Shown here: positions 1 through 7,443 of the stretch, piece after piece
How the letters are laid out: every line of letters begins with the position of its first letter
How positions within the stretch are numbered: position 1 is the first letter of the stretch
Origin: Microvirga roseola
GTDB taxonomy: Bacteria > Pseudomonadota > Alphaproteobacteria > Rhizobiales > Beijerinckiaceae
NCBI RefSeq assembly: GCF_020866965.1
Contig: NZ_JAJATX010000036.1
Coordinates: forward strand, 1 to 39,407
Direction of reading: 5' to 3'
DNA length: 39,407 nt
Program-made: the position numbers and the translations under genes
The notes under the pieces: generated by a model
Databases searched by the model: none
What the model was told of the DNA's origin: nothing
Seen by the model: the letters and a program-made list of their open reading frames with translations, nothing else

Positions 1-45
1 GGACACGAGGTCGACGCATTCCTCTCAAGCGTCAAAGCCGCGTGA
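1..45 (+). CDS. C-terminal end of an upstream gene, possibly a methyl-accepting chemotaxis protein (partial)
   Basis: Only the last 14 codons lie in the window, read in frame 1 to a TGA at 43-45; the translation ends GHEVDAFLSSVKAA. From general knowledge, many alphaproteobacterial chemoreceptors end in a short tail of the type EV-D-x-FL-x-x-V-x-A-A after the signalling coiled coil. The next gene downstream is cheY, which fits a chemoreceptor. The stretch is far too short to prove the family; any gene ending in this frame would look similar. Upstream sequence would settle it. Confidence 0.45.
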   Translation, partial: GHEVDAFLSSVKAA

Positions 46-92
46 CAACAACAATAACCCTTTAAGACCAACCCACATTAAGGATTTTCATT

Positions 93-476
93 ATGGGGCT
101 CGATCTTTCCACTCCCGTCCTCGTCGTCGACGATTACCAGACGATGGTGCGGATTCTTCGTAACCTGCTGAAGCAGGTCGGCTTCACGGATGTGGACGAC
201 GCATCCGACGGAACGGCCGCTCTCTCCAAGCTGAAGGAGAAGCAGTACGGTCTCGTGATCTCCGACTGGAACATGGAGCCGATGACGGGATACGAACTGC
301 TGCAGCATGTCCGCGCCGACGAGAAGCTTCGGGATATCCCCTTCATCATGGTCACCGCCGAGGCAAAGACAGAGAACGTCGTGGCGGCCAAGAAGGCGGG
401 CGTGAACAACTACATCGTCAAGCCGTTCAACGCCCAGACCCTGCAGGCCAAGATCTCTGCGGTTCTCGGCAGCTGA
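93..476 (+). CDS. cheY: Chemotaxis response regulator CheY
   Basis: A 127-residue single-domain receiver protein, the usual CheY length. It carries the acidic pair D13-D14, the phospho-acceptor D58 in the ISDWNM segment, the switch threonine T88 and the conserved lysine K110 in a VKPF motif. There is no output domain. In the family, CheY is phosphorylated by CheA and then binds the flagellar switch to change rotation. The ATG at 93 follows an AAGGA ribosome-binding site. cheZ starts 18 bases downstream, so the two are probably co-transcribed. No cheA, cheW, cheR or cheB is in the window, so the kinase must be encoded elsewhere. It could act in a pathway other than the main chemotaxis one, but pairing with cheZ and the motor genes argues for motor control. 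Confidence 0.95.
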   Translation: MGLDLSTPVLVVDDYQTMVRILRNLLKQVGFTDVDDASDGTAALSKLKEKQYGLVISDWNMEPMTGYELLQHVRADEKLRDIPFIMVTAEAKTENVVAAKKAGVNNYIVKPFNAQTLQAKISAVLGS

Positions 477-494
477 TGCGGATGAGGCGTCATC

Positions 495-1196
495 ATGACC
501 ACTCGTAAGAGTTTCCGGATCGAGGCAGGGCGCGCCGAGATACCGACCGATGTTGCGGCCTCGCAGCGTCACACCGAAATCATGGAAGCCTTCGCGTCAC
601 TGAGGGAGCTTATCGGCCCGACGCACGAGGTTTCCCACACCATCCTTGAGGAGCATCGTCGGGACATGCAGGAAGCCATGCGCCTGAAGGTCGAAATGGA
701 CGCCATCGCCGAAGCGATCCAGCGCACCAAGCAGGAAATCGCAACCCTGCACTATGCCGGTGCGCAGGGCAGGGAGATGGCCCGGGTGACCGACGAGCTC
801 GGCGCCATCGTTCTCGGAACCGAGACGGCCACCCACTCGATCCTGGCCAATGCGGAGCGGATCGACGAACTCGCGGGCAATCTTGCCGCCCGCCTGTCCG
901 GCGACGACCGGGCCATCGCCAGCGAGATCTCCGAGCAGGTGATCAGCATCTTCGAGTCGTGCAACTTCCAGGACATTACCGGACAGCGCATCAGCAAAGT
1001 GGTCTCGGCAGTGCGGTTCATCGACGAGCGGATCAAGCAGATGATCGAGATCTGGGGTGGGCTCGAGAGCTTCAAGGAAGTGCCGACCCTCGATGTCGCC
1101 GAGCGGACCGGGGACAGAGCCCTGCTGAACGGCCCAGCATTGGCCAACGATCCCGGCCGCACGTCGCAGGACGACATCGACGCCCTGTTCGGCTGA
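495..1196 (+). CDS. cheZ: CheY-P phosphatase CheZ
   Basis: A 233-residue, mostly helical protein. Its central motif FQDITGQRI contains D160 and Q164, which match the catalytic Asp and Gln of the CheZ family (DxxxQ); the Gln positions the water that attacks the phospho-aspartate. The last ten residues are SQDDIDALFG, corresponding to the C-terminal CheY-binding peptide of CheZ. In the cell it would shorten CheY-P lifetime. Many rhizobia use a second CheY as phosphate sink instead of CheZ, so a CheZ here is informative about the organism. It lies directly after cheY. The C-terminal peptide is unusually close to the FliM N-terminal CheY-binding motif (see findings). Confidence 0.92.
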   Translation: MTTRKSFRIEAGRAEIPTDVAASQRHTEIMEAFASLRELIGPTHEVSHTILEEHRRDMQEAMRLKVEMDAIAEAIQRTKQEIATLHYAGAQGREMARVTDELGAIVLGTETATHSILANAERIDELAGNLAARLSGDDRAIASEISEQVISIFESCNFQDITGQRISKVVSAVRFIDERIKQMIEIWGGLESFKEVPTLDVAERTGDRALLNGPALANDPGRTSQDDIDALFG

Positions 1197-1205
1197 TATC
1201 AATAT

Positions 1206-1243
1206 CGATCCCGGCGGCCCGCCATCACGGGCTGCCGGGATCG
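1206..1243. terminator. Strong hairpin between convergent genes, probable bidirectional terminator
   Basis: CGATCCCGGC at 1206-1215 pairs with GCCGGGATCG at 1234-1243. A G-T position (1216/1233) continues into GCCCG (1217-1221) paired with CGGGC (1228-1232), leaving a 6-base loop. The stem is about 16 pairs and very GC-rich. It sits between the stop of cheZ (1196) and the stop of the minus-strand gene that ends at 1260. Neither side has a good T-run, so termination would be weak or Rho-assisted; a purely mRNA-stabilising role is also possible. Confidence 0.6.
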
Positions 1244-1259
1244 TCTCGCAATGAAAACC

Positions 1260-1733
1260 TCAGGAATTAGTCTGGGCGGGCAGGGGAACGAGCCTGGCAT
1301 TGTTCAGGACGTCGGCAAAATGCCTGAGATCCGCCTCCGGATCGCGGGATCTCTCGTCGAGCAGGATCCGCTGGATGGCGACGCCGAAATAATGGCGGTG
1401 CAGAACCAGCTTAAAGAAGACGCTCACGGAGCGGTGAACGAACTCCAGGTCCAGCGTGACCGTTGGAGCCGCGCCCCATTCGAAGCTCACGCTGGCCAGG
1501 TGGCCGTACCGCAAGGTGCCGTCCTTGAAGAACAGTTCGGTCGAGGACTCCACCAGATCCTCCACATTGGCGTGGAGATCCTTGGAGATGAAGGATGTGA
1601 GAACGCCGACATCGGTCAGGCTCAACTCGGCGACGACGTCCTTGATGTGATTGGCGAGCACCACCTCGAAGGGATCGGCTTCTGCCTCGGGAGGCTGCCA
1701 GAAGCGCAGGTCCTTGTCTTGCTTTCCGGCCAT
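1260..1733 (-). CDS. Conserved flagellar-cluster protein of unknown function, copy 1 (paralogue of 15785-16285)
   Basis: A 157-residue soluble-looking protein with no signal peptide or membrane helix. I do not recognise a named domain. It aligns without gaps over about 130 residues to the protein at 15785-16285, at roughly 40% identity by hand count. Shared blocks include IKDVV, a FKDxTLxY segment, a VSVxF segment and a C-terminal PLP. I chose the ATG at 1733 rather than the GTG at 1772 because it has a GAGG ribosome-binding site six bases upstream and makes the two paralogues start at matching points. It is convergent with cheZ and divergent from flgB. A role in flagellar function is inferred from location only. 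Confidence 0.75.
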   Translation of the reverse strand: MAGKQDKDLRFWQPPEAEADPFEVVLANHIKDVVAELSLTDVGVLTSFISKDLHANVEDLVESSTELFFKDGTLRYGHLASVSFEWGAAPTVTLDLEFVHRSVSVFFKLVLHRHYFGVAIQRILLDERSRDPEADLRHFADVLNNARLVPLPAQTNS

Positions 1734-2092
1734 CCTCGACCTCGTTGACGCCAAACGTGCTGATAGAGCCACTCTGCAGTATCACTGGTCTTGACAGGAC
1801 ATTATCCCATTGTCCCGGCAAGACCAACGGCTCTTCGTCATGTTTCGCTCCTACACCCCGGGTATGGTGAAAACTTGGCCGCAGCGTCGGCTGCGAACAG
1901 GTTCCGCAGGTCGTCCGCATGCTGCCAGGGCCGCGGGCGTCAGCAGTCGATAGCGATACATGATAACGATAGGGCTGCGGCAGCTCTGAAGGACTTGGTC
2001 CTGTCGAATGCCGCCCACGCGCCGAGCGCGATGTCAGCTTCGTGCAAGATTGCGGGTGTAACGAATTCTCAAGGTATTCCTTGGAGGTCCGT
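1734..2092. other. Gene-free divergent stretch upstream of flgB
   Basis: This 359-base region separates the minus-strand unknown gene from the flgB operon, so it should carry the promoters of both. I see no convincing coding frame. It contains a nested inverted repeat at 1787-1825 and a small hairpin at 2070-2083 next to the flgB ribosome-binding site. A TTGACA occurs at 1791-1796 on the plus strand, but there is no good -10 box 16-18 bases downstream, so I do not call a promoter. Confidence 0.7.
1787..1825. repeat. Nested symmetric inverted repeat
   Basis: GGTCTTG (1787-1793) pairs with CAAGACC (1819-1825). Three bases further in on each side, GGACA (1797-1801) pairs with TGTCC (1811-1815) around a 9-base centre. 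As DNA this is a two-part dyad of the kind bound by dimeric regulators; as RNA it would form a stem with a symmetric 3x3 internal loop. It lies in the divergent control region upstream of the flgB operon. Confidence 0.7.
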
Positions 2093-2479
2093 GTGACGCC
2101 CCCCGTCTATCTCTTCGATCTGGCTTCCCGGCAGTCCCAGTGGCTGGCCGTCCGTCAGTCGACCATCGCCGGCAACATCGCGAACGCCAACACGCCCGGC
2201 TACAAGGCCCGGGACGTCGAGCCCTTTGCCGATGTTCTGGACAAGACCAAGCTCGCGATGGTGGGAACGAGAAGCGGCCACATCACCATGGACGGCCGCC
2301 AGGTCGAGGGAACGAAGGTCAAGAAGTCGGAGACCTGGGACACGGTCTATTCCGGCAACTCCGTCAGCCTCGAGCAGGAAATGTCCAAGTCCGGCGAAGT
2401 CAACCGCCAGCATTCCCTCAATACCAGCATCGTCAAATCCTTTCACCGCATGCTGATGTCAACCGTGAGGACAGGATGA
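2093..2479 (+). CDS. flgB: Flagellar proximal rod protein FlgB
   Basis: A 128-residue protein starting with GTG at 2093, with GGAGG at 2083-2087 as ribosome-binding site. The N-terminal segment contains [17 protein letters not shown], the family signature of rod and hook proteins (N-A-N-x-x-x-P-G-Y-K), and the C-terminus is the matching amphipathic helix. FlgB is a proximal rod subunit exported by the flagellar type III system and assembled in the periplasm. An in-frame GTG at 2042 would add 17 residues but lacks the ribosome-binding site. It opens a long operon; flgC overlaps its stop by four bases. Confidence 0.93.
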   Translation: MTPPVYLFDLASRQSQWLAVRQSTIAGNIANANTPGYKARDVEPFADVLDKTKLAMVGTRSGHITMDGRQVEGTKVKKSETWDTVYSGNSVSLEQEMSKSGEVNRQHSLNTSIVKSFHRMLMSTVRTG

Positions 2480-2895
2480 TGATTGATCCCCTGACCGCTT
2501 CCTCGAAACTCTCCGGTGCGGGCCTTGAGGCCCAGTCGGCTCGTCTGCGCATCATTGCCGAGAACGTGGCCAACGCGAACTCGACCGGTCGGACCGAAGG
2601 GGCCGACCCGTATACGCGCAAGACGATCACCTTCAAGACCCAGCTCGACCGTGCCCTCGGAGCCTCGTCCGTGACGGTCAAGTCGATCGGAACGGATTCC
2701 GCGCCGTACCCGGTCCAGTACGATCCCGGTAATCCGGCGGCCGACGAGAACGGCATGGTGAAGATGCCGAACGTCAACATGCTGATGGAAATGGCCGACA
2801 TGCGCGAGGCCAACCGGTCCTATGAGGCCAACCTGCAGATGATGAAGCAGGCTCGCGCCATGATTTCCGCGACAATCGACCTTCTGAGAGGCTGA
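2476..2895 (+). CDS. flgC: Flagellar proximal rod protein FlgC
   Basis: A 139-residue protein, typical for FlgC. Residues around 25-37 read [13 protein letters not shown], the rod-protein signature, and the C-terminal part ([14 protein letters not shown]) is the conserved helix of the family. The start is one of two adjacent ATGs (2476 or 2479); the first overlaps the flgB stop, so translation is probably coupled. FlgC forms the proximal rod with FlgB and FlgF and is exported through the flagellar gate. Confidence 0.95.
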   Translation: MMIDPLTASSKLSGAGLEAQSARLRIIAENVANANSTGRTEGADPYTRKTITFKTQLDRALGASSVTVKSIGTDSAPYPVQYDPGNPAADENGMVKMPNVNMLMEMADMREANRSYEANLQMMKQARAMISATIDLLRG

Positions 2896-2897
2896 CC

Positions 2898-3242
2898 ATG
2901 GTCAATGCGGTTTCTGCAATCTCGTCGATGATCGACCGGACCGGGGGAGTGGCGGCGACCCAGACCGTCGCAACCCACGCCCTCGCCGGAGCTGGAGCGG
3001 GAGCCGGCGTCGCGGGAGCCTCGCAGGCGAGCTTCGGCGACATGATGGCTCAGGTCGCCAGTACCGCAATCGACACCATGAAGGCGGGCGAGGCGGCGGC
3101 CATTTCCGGAATCCAGGGCAAGGCATCCGTTCAGCAGGTGGTCGAGGCGGTCATGTCCGCCGAGCAGACCCTGCAGGCCGCCATCGCGATCCGGGACAAG
3201 GTAATCGCGGCCTATCAAGAAATTTCGCGCATGGCGATCTAA
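2898..3242 (+). CDS. fliE: Flagellar hook-basal body complex protein FliE
   Basis: A 114-residue protein beginning two bases after flgC. The C-terminal half has the FliE pattern: a [26 protein letters not shown] segment followed by [17 protein letters not shown]. The N-terminal part has an Ala/Gly-rich stretch. FliE sits at the junction of the MS ring and the rod, where it links FliF and the export gate to the proximal rod. Its place after flgB and flgC matches the usual gene order. Confidence 0.94.
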   Translation: MVNAVSAISSMIDRTGGVAATQTVATHALAGAGAGAGVAGASQASFGDMMAQVASTAIDTMKAGEAAAISGIQGKASVQQVVEAVMSAEQTLQAAIAIRDKVIAAYQEISRMAI

Positions 3243-3252
3243 GGAGAATATC

Positions 3253-4041
3253 GTGAGAGCTCTTGCAATTGCCGCAACCGGCATGAATGCCCAACAGCTG
3301 AATGTCGAAGTCATCGCGAACAACATCTCGAACGTGAATACGACGGGCTTCAAGGCGGCCCGCGCGGAGTTCACGGATCTTCTCTATCAAGCCGAGCGCA
3401 TGCAGGGCATTCCGGCCCAGGCCGGCGAGCAGCCGGTGCCCGAAGGCGCAATGCTGGGCCTCGGTGTGCGTACGGCGGCGATCCGGAACCTGCACCGCCA
3501 GGGATCGCTCGCGAACACCTCGAACCAGTTCGACCTCGCCCTCAACGGCCGCGGCTGGTTCCAGGTCAACGCGCCGGGCGGCGAGACGATCTATACCCGC
3601 GCCGGCTCCTTCAACAAGAACGGCGACGGCCAGCTGGTGACTCTCGACGGCTACACCCTCAACCCGGCCATCCTCATTCCGGCCAATGCGACGGACGTGG
3701 TCATCAACGAGTCGGGCCAGGTCTACGCCAAGATCGACGGACAGGCGCAGCCCGAGGAAATCGGCCAGCTGACGCTCGCCAATTTCGTGAACGACGCCGG
3801 CCTCGAGCCCATCGGCAACAACTTCTACCGCGAGACGCTGGCATCGGGCGCACCCGTCGTCGGCGTGGCGGGAGATCCGGGCTTCGGCAAGATCCACCAG
3901 GGTTACCTGGAATCCTCGAACGTCGACCCGATCAAGGAGATCACCAATCTCATTTCCGCGCAGCGCGCTTTCGAGATGAACTCCAAGGTCATCCAGGCGG
4001 CCGACGATATGGCGGGGACCGTATCGAAGGGTATCCGCTAA
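3253..4041 (+). CDS. flgG: Flagellar distal rod protein FlgG
   Basis: A 262-residue protein with the N-terminal signature [19 protein letters not shown] and the C-terminal [24 protein letters not shown] block shared by FlgG, FlgF and FlgE. Length and the motif LNGRGWFQV are typical of FlgG. It builds the distal rod that passes through the P and L rings. The GTG start at 3253 is well supported by an AAGGAG ribosome-binding site about seven bases upstream. It is the fourth gene of the flgB operon. Confidence 0.96.
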   Translation: MRALAIAATGMNAQQLNVEVIANNISNVNTTGFKAARAEFTDLLYQAERMQGIPAQAGEQPVPEGAMLGLGVRTAAIRNLHRQGSLANTSNQFDLALNGRGWFQVNAPGGETIYTRAGSFNKNGDGQLVTLDGYTLNPAILIPANATDVVINESGQVYAKIDGQAQPEEIGQLTLANFVNDAGLEPIGNNFYRETLASGAPVVGVAGDPGFGKIHQGYLESSNVDPIKEITNLISAQRAFEMNSKVIQAADDMAGTVSKGIR

Positions 4042-4064
4042 GCGCATAACCGAAGGCTTTTGAA

Positions 4065-4529
4065 ATGAAATCTTTGTTTGCAACATTTTTTACAGCCGCG
4101 GCCCTGATTGCGGGCCTTGCCGGATCGGCGGCAGCACAGGAGCGCGTTCTTCCCGTTCCGACGGTCACGATCTATCCGGGCGACACGATCGACGAGTCCA
4201 TGCTCAAGGACCGGATCTACCCTGAGAACTACCGCTTCCGGACGGCCGTGGTGGAAACCCCGCGCGTCCTCATCGGCAAGACGGTGCGGCGTACGCTGCT
4301 TCCGGGGGAGGCCATTCCCTTGAACGCTGTCGACGATCCGAAGCTCGTGTCGCGCGGCGTGCCTGCTCCCATCGTCTTCGAGGAAGGGGGGCTGACGATC
4401 ACCGGCGTCGGAACACCGCTCCAGAACGGAACGCTCGGACAGAGCGTCCAGGTGAAGAACATGGACAGCGGCCGCGTGATCATCGGTCGGGTCGAGTCTG
4501 ACGGCAAGATCCGCGTTGGTGCGTACTGA
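4065..4529 (+). CDS. flgA: P-ring assembly chaperone FlgA
   Basis: A 154-residue exported protein with an N-terminal signal peptide (hydrophobic FFTAAALIAGLAGSAAAQE, probable cleavage after AAA). The mature part has the SAF/ChapFlgA-type organisation: GDTIDESML near the N-terminus, RTLLPGEAIPLNAV, and a C-terminal half with GQSVQVKNMDSGRVI. FlgA is a periplasmic chaperone for FlgI assembly into the P ring. The protein is shorter than the E. coli form, as is usual in rhizobia. It overlaps flgI by one base, which indicates coupling with its client. Confidence 0.92.
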   Translation: MKSLFATFFTAAALIAGLAGSAAAQERVLPVPTVTIYPGDTIDESMLKDRIYPENYRFRTAVVETPRVLIGKTVRRTLLPGEAIPLNAVDDPKLVSRGVPAPIVFEEGGLTITGVGTPLQNGTLGQSVQVKNMDSGRVIIGRVESDGKIRVGAY

Positions 4530-5626
4530 TGGTTCGCCTCCTCCTCATCCTGCTGGCGGCTCTCTGCTCCTCTCCGTCTTTCGCCCTGACCCGGATCAAG
4601 GACGTGGCGGCGGTGCAGGGCGTGCGCGAGAACCAGCTCATCGGTTACGGACTCGTCGTGGGCCTTCAGGGAACCGGCGATACGTTGCGCAACTCCCAAT
4701 TCACCGAGCAATCCCTTCAGTCGATGCTGGACCGCATGGGCGTCAATGTCCGCGACGCCAACCTGCGGACCCGCAACGTCGCGGCCGTCATGGTCACGGC
4801 CAACCTGCCGCCCTTCGTAGGCACGGGGTCGCGCATCGACGTGACAGTGACGTCCATGGGCGACGCCACGTCCCTCAAGGGCGGCACGCTGCTTCTCACC
4901 GCGCTCCAGGGCGGCGACGGGGAGGTCTATGCCGTCGCGCAGGGCGCCGTCGCGGTTTCCGGATTCTCGGCGCAGGGCCAGGCGGAGACGCTCACTTCAG
5001 GCGTCGCCACGGCAGGCCGCATCCCCAACGGCGCGCTTATCGAGCGCGAGGTGCCCCACGGACATATTGAGGCCAGCACGATGGTGCTGGAGCTCAAGAA
5101 TCCGGACTACAAGACTGCTACCCTGATCACCGACGCGATCAACAGCTACTCGCAGCGGCGTTACGGAAGCCGCGTTGCCTCGCCGCGTGACTTCAGATCC
5201 GTCGTTCTGAAGAGGCCCGCCAGCATCGGCTCCACGCGCTTCATTGCGGAGCTGGGCGACCTGAGGATCGAACCCGATACCCCGGCCCGCATCGTCGTCG
5301 ACCAGAAGACCGGAACCGTGGTGATCGGTAAGAACGTCCAGATCTCTACGGTCGCCATCACGCACGGCAACCTGACGATCCGCATCACCGAGATGCCGCA
5401 GGTTTCGCAGCCGGAGCCGTTCTCCGACGGCCAGACCGTTGTCGTGCCACGCACTGCCATCAATGCCGAGGAGGAGCGGGTTCCCCTCGCCATCGTTGGC
5501 GGTTCGGATCTCCAGACCCTCGTGAAGGGACTCAACCAGATGGGGCTCAAGCCCACGGATGTGATTGCGATCCTCCAGGCCATCAAGACGGCCGGGGCGC
5601 TTCAAGCGGAGTTGGTTGTCCAATGA
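4529..5626 (+). CDS. flgI: Flagellar P-ring protein FlgI
   Basis: A 365-residue protein with a signal peptide (LLLILLAALCSSPSFA). Typical FlgI segments follow: IKDVAAVQGVRENQLIGYGLVVGLQGTGD, then MLDRMGV, VTANLPPF, VTVTSMGDA and a C-terminal LVKGLNQMGLKPTDVIAILQAIK. It forms the ring around the rod in the peptidoglycan layer. The upstream neighbour flgA encodes its chaperone. It overlaps motE by four bases. Confidence 0.97.
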   Translation: MVRLLLILLAALCSSPSFALTRIKDVAAVQGVRENQLIGYGLVVGLQGTGDTLRNSQFTEQSLQSMLDRMGVNVRDANLRTRNVAAVMVTANLPPFVGTGSRIDVTVTSMGDATSLKGGTLLLTALQGGDGEVYAVAQGAVAVSGFSAQGQAETLTSGVATAGRIPNGALIEREVPHGHIEASTMVLELKNPDYKTATLITDAINSYSQRRYGSRVASPRDFRSVVLKRPASIGSTRFIAELGDLRIEPDTPARIVVDQKTGTVVIGKNVQISTVAITHGNLTIRITEMPQVSQPEPFSDGQTVVVPRTAINAEEERVPLAIVGGSDLQTLVKGLNQMGLKPTDVIAILQAIKTAGALQAELVVQ

Positions 5627-6117
5627 TCTCCTTGCATCGTGCCGGCGCAGTCGTCGCCGCCTCTCTCTTCCTTGCCGCGCCGCAGGTTGCTGTCGCGCAG
5701 GAGCAGGCCGGGGAAGGCCGGGTCAAGCAGTACTGCGAGAATATCGCGGACGCGGCGGCCGACGCACGCTTTCTCCTCCAGAAGGAGACGCTGGAGAAGA
5801 TGGAGAAGGAAATCGACAGCCGCATCAAGGTTCTCGAGACGAAGCGCGCCGAATACGAGGACTGGCTGAAGCGCCGGAACGACTTCCTAGCGAAGGCCGA
5901 CGAGGCTGTCGTCTCGATCTATTCCCGGATGAGGCCGGATGCCGCCGCCCTCCAGCTCGCCAATATGGACGAGGAGATCGCAGCCGCCATCCTGACGAAG
6001 CTCAACCCGCGCTCGTCCAGCAGCATTCTGAACGAGATGGAGCCTGCCCGGGCGGCCCAGCTCACCAATGTGATAACCGATGCGCCCCGGCGCGGTCAGA
6101 ACGGTGCAAAATCGTGA
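5623..6117 (+). CDS. motE: MotE family protein, periplasmic chaperone for MotC
   Basis: A 164-residue protein with a signal peptide (VVAASLFLAAPQVAVAQ) and then a long charged coiled-coil segment with many Lys and Glu. The C-terminal domain contains RPDAAALQLANMDEEIAAAIL and LNPRSSSSILNEM, which resembles the MgtE N-terminal-like domain of MotE proteins. In Sinorhizobium, MotE is described as a chaperone for the periplasmic motility protein MotC; a motC gene is present here at 11807. Its place between flgI and flgH matches the rhizobial order. It overlaps flgI by four bases and flgH by one. Confidence 0.85.
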   Translation: MISLHRAGAVVAASLFLAAPQVAVAQEQAGEGRVKQYCENIADAAADARFLLQKETLEKMEKEIDSRIKVLETKRAEYEDWLKRRNDFLAKADEAVVSIYSRMRPDAAALQLANMDEEIAAAILTKLNPRSSSSILNEMEPARAAQLTNVITDAPRRGQNGAKS

Positions 6118-6815
6118 TGAAACGCTTCATCATCCTTGCGGGATGTCTGCTGCTCGGCGCCTGCGCCACCAGGGTCGACGAAATCGGCCGCGAGCCGGTC
6201 ATGACGCCTGTCGGCGCAGGCCTGGCCGTGGACCGGGAGCCTCTTCCGACCATCTTCAAGACGGCGCCCCGGTCTTCGCCCGGATCCACCTGGAGCTATG
6301 CGAGCGCGGATCTCTTCCAGAGCCCGCGCGCGAAGAACGTCGGCGACATCGTCACCGTCAATATCCAGATCGACGACAAGGCCGAGTTCGAGAACGCGAG
6401 CGACCGCTCGCGAAAATCCCAGCTCGATATGGGCCTCGACTATGCCTTCAGCTTCCGCGGTTGGGACTCGGACGGCACGGCGGATGGCGGTCTCCGCTCG
6501 AATTCGTCCTCGAACGGCAGGGGCACCATCGATCGGTCCGAGAAGCTGAGAATGTCGGTCGCCGCCGTCGTGACCGAGGTGCTTCCGAACGGAAACGTGA
6601 TGATCAGCGGGTCGCAGGAGGTTCGGGTCAACTACGAGCTCCGCATCCTCAATATCGCCGGAATCGTGAGGCCCCGCGACATCTCCCGCAACAACACGAT
6701 CAGCTACGACAAGATCGCGGAAGCCCGGGTCTCCTATGGCGGTCGCGGACGCATCATGGAAGTTCAGCAGCCCGCCTATGGGCAGCAGATCTTTGATGCG
6801 GTGACCCCGTTCTAA
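6117..6815 (+). CDS. flgH: Flagellar L-ring lipoprotein FlgH
   Basis: A 232-residue lipoprotein. The N-terminus has a signal with a lipobox LGAC and Cys16 as lipidation site. The body contains AKNVGDIVTVNIQIDDKAEFEN and near the C-terminus RPRDISRNNTISYDKIAEARVSYGG, both FlgH hallmarks. It forms the outer-membrane L ring. The ATG at 6117 overlaps the motE stop. A longer in-frame reading from 5565 exists but runs antiparallel to good coding evidence of flgI and motE, so it is not the start. Confidence 0.96.
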   Translation: MKRFIILAGCLLLGACATRVDEIGREPVMTPVGAGLAVDREPLPTIFKTAPRSSPGSTWSYASADLFQSPRAKNVGDIVTVNIQIDDKAEFENASDRSRKSQLDMGLDYAFSFRGWDSDGTADGGLRSNSSSNGRGTIDRSEKLRMSVAAVVTEVLPNGNVMISGSQEVRVNYELRILNIAGIVRPRDISRNNTISYDKIAEARVSYGGRGRIMEVQQPAYGQQIFDAVTPF

Positions 6816-6825
6816 GGTCAAGGTC

Positions 6826-7335
6826 ATGTCCGAAGAGAGCCTGGCCCTGCCCCCTCCTGCGACCGAGACGAAGAAGAGCGGTCTGCTCGGGGTGATCCTG
6901 ACCTTCCTGGTCCTGAGCCTGCTGGCCGTTGCCGTCGGGGGTGGATCCGGGATCCTCATGGTCTCAAGCATCGAGAAGTCCATTCTCGAGAAGCATCAGG
7001 CGAAGGCGGAGGAGAAGGTCTCGACCAGCCCGTATTCCGGCGACATCGCCGTCAGGAGGCTGGCTCCGGTCGTGACCAACCTCGCCAATTCCGAGAATGA
7101 ATGGATCCGTCTCGAGTTTTCCATCGTGTACAAGAACGTTCCGGGCATGAACCCTGACGTTGCCGCCGCGGAGATCCGGCAGGATGTTCTGGCCTATCTG
7201 CGGACTCTCTCCATTGCGCAGATCCAGGGTCCCAGCGGCCTGCTGCATCTGAGAGAGGACCTGAACGAGCGCGTGAAGCTCCGCTCCAACGGTGAAGTCA
7301 AGGAAATCACGATCGAGACCCTCGTGGTTCAGTGA
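6826..7335 (+). CDS. fliL: Flagellar basal body-associated protein FliL
   Basis: A 169-residue single-pass inner-membrane protein. A hydrophobic helix at about residues 18-42 (LLGVILTFLVLSLLAVAVGG) follows a short cytoplasmic tail. The periplasmic part ends with LNERVKLRSNGEVKEITIETLVVQ, the typical FliL C-terminus. FliL surrounds or supports the stator and affects torque and stator stability. It is between flgH and fliP, as in other rhizobia. A distant second protein of similar layout may be encoded at 32687-33136. Confidence 0.93.
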   Translation: MSEESLALPPPATETKKSGLLGVILTFLVLSLLAVAVGGGSGILMVSSIEKSILEKHQAKAEEKVSTSPYSGDIAVRRLAPVVTNLANSENEWIRLEFSIVYKNVPGMNPDVAAAEIRQDVLAYLRTLSIAQIQGPSGLLHLREDLNERVKLRSNGEVKEITIETLVVQ

Positions 7336-7405
7336 GTTGCGTTGCGTCAAAAGTATCGGAGAGGGCCAAGGCAGTTTTGGTCTGCGCCTGATCTCCCGGC
7401 CGCGA

Positions 7406-7423
7406 CATCCTTGTTTCAGGATG
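7406..7423 (+). other. Small hairpin between fliL and fliP
   Basis: CATCCT (7406-7411) pairs with AGGATG (7418-7423) around a 6-base loop. It lies in the 108-base gap between fliL and fliP, about 20 bases before the fliP start. There is no T-run, so it is not a normal terminator. It could affect fliP translation or message processing, but that is only a possibility. Confidence 0.4.
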
Positions 7424-7443
7424 CCTTTGAAGAATTTGGTTCA

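Noticed and set aside
1791..2096. Open frame of 101 codons on the plus strand before flgB
   Set aside because: No ribosome-binding site, composition unlike neighbouring genes, overlaps the flgB start and the inverted repeat; no recognisable domain.
7342..7443. Upstream extension of fliP
   Set aside because: It would bury the signal peptide 34 residues into the protein; the ATG at 7444 fits the family.
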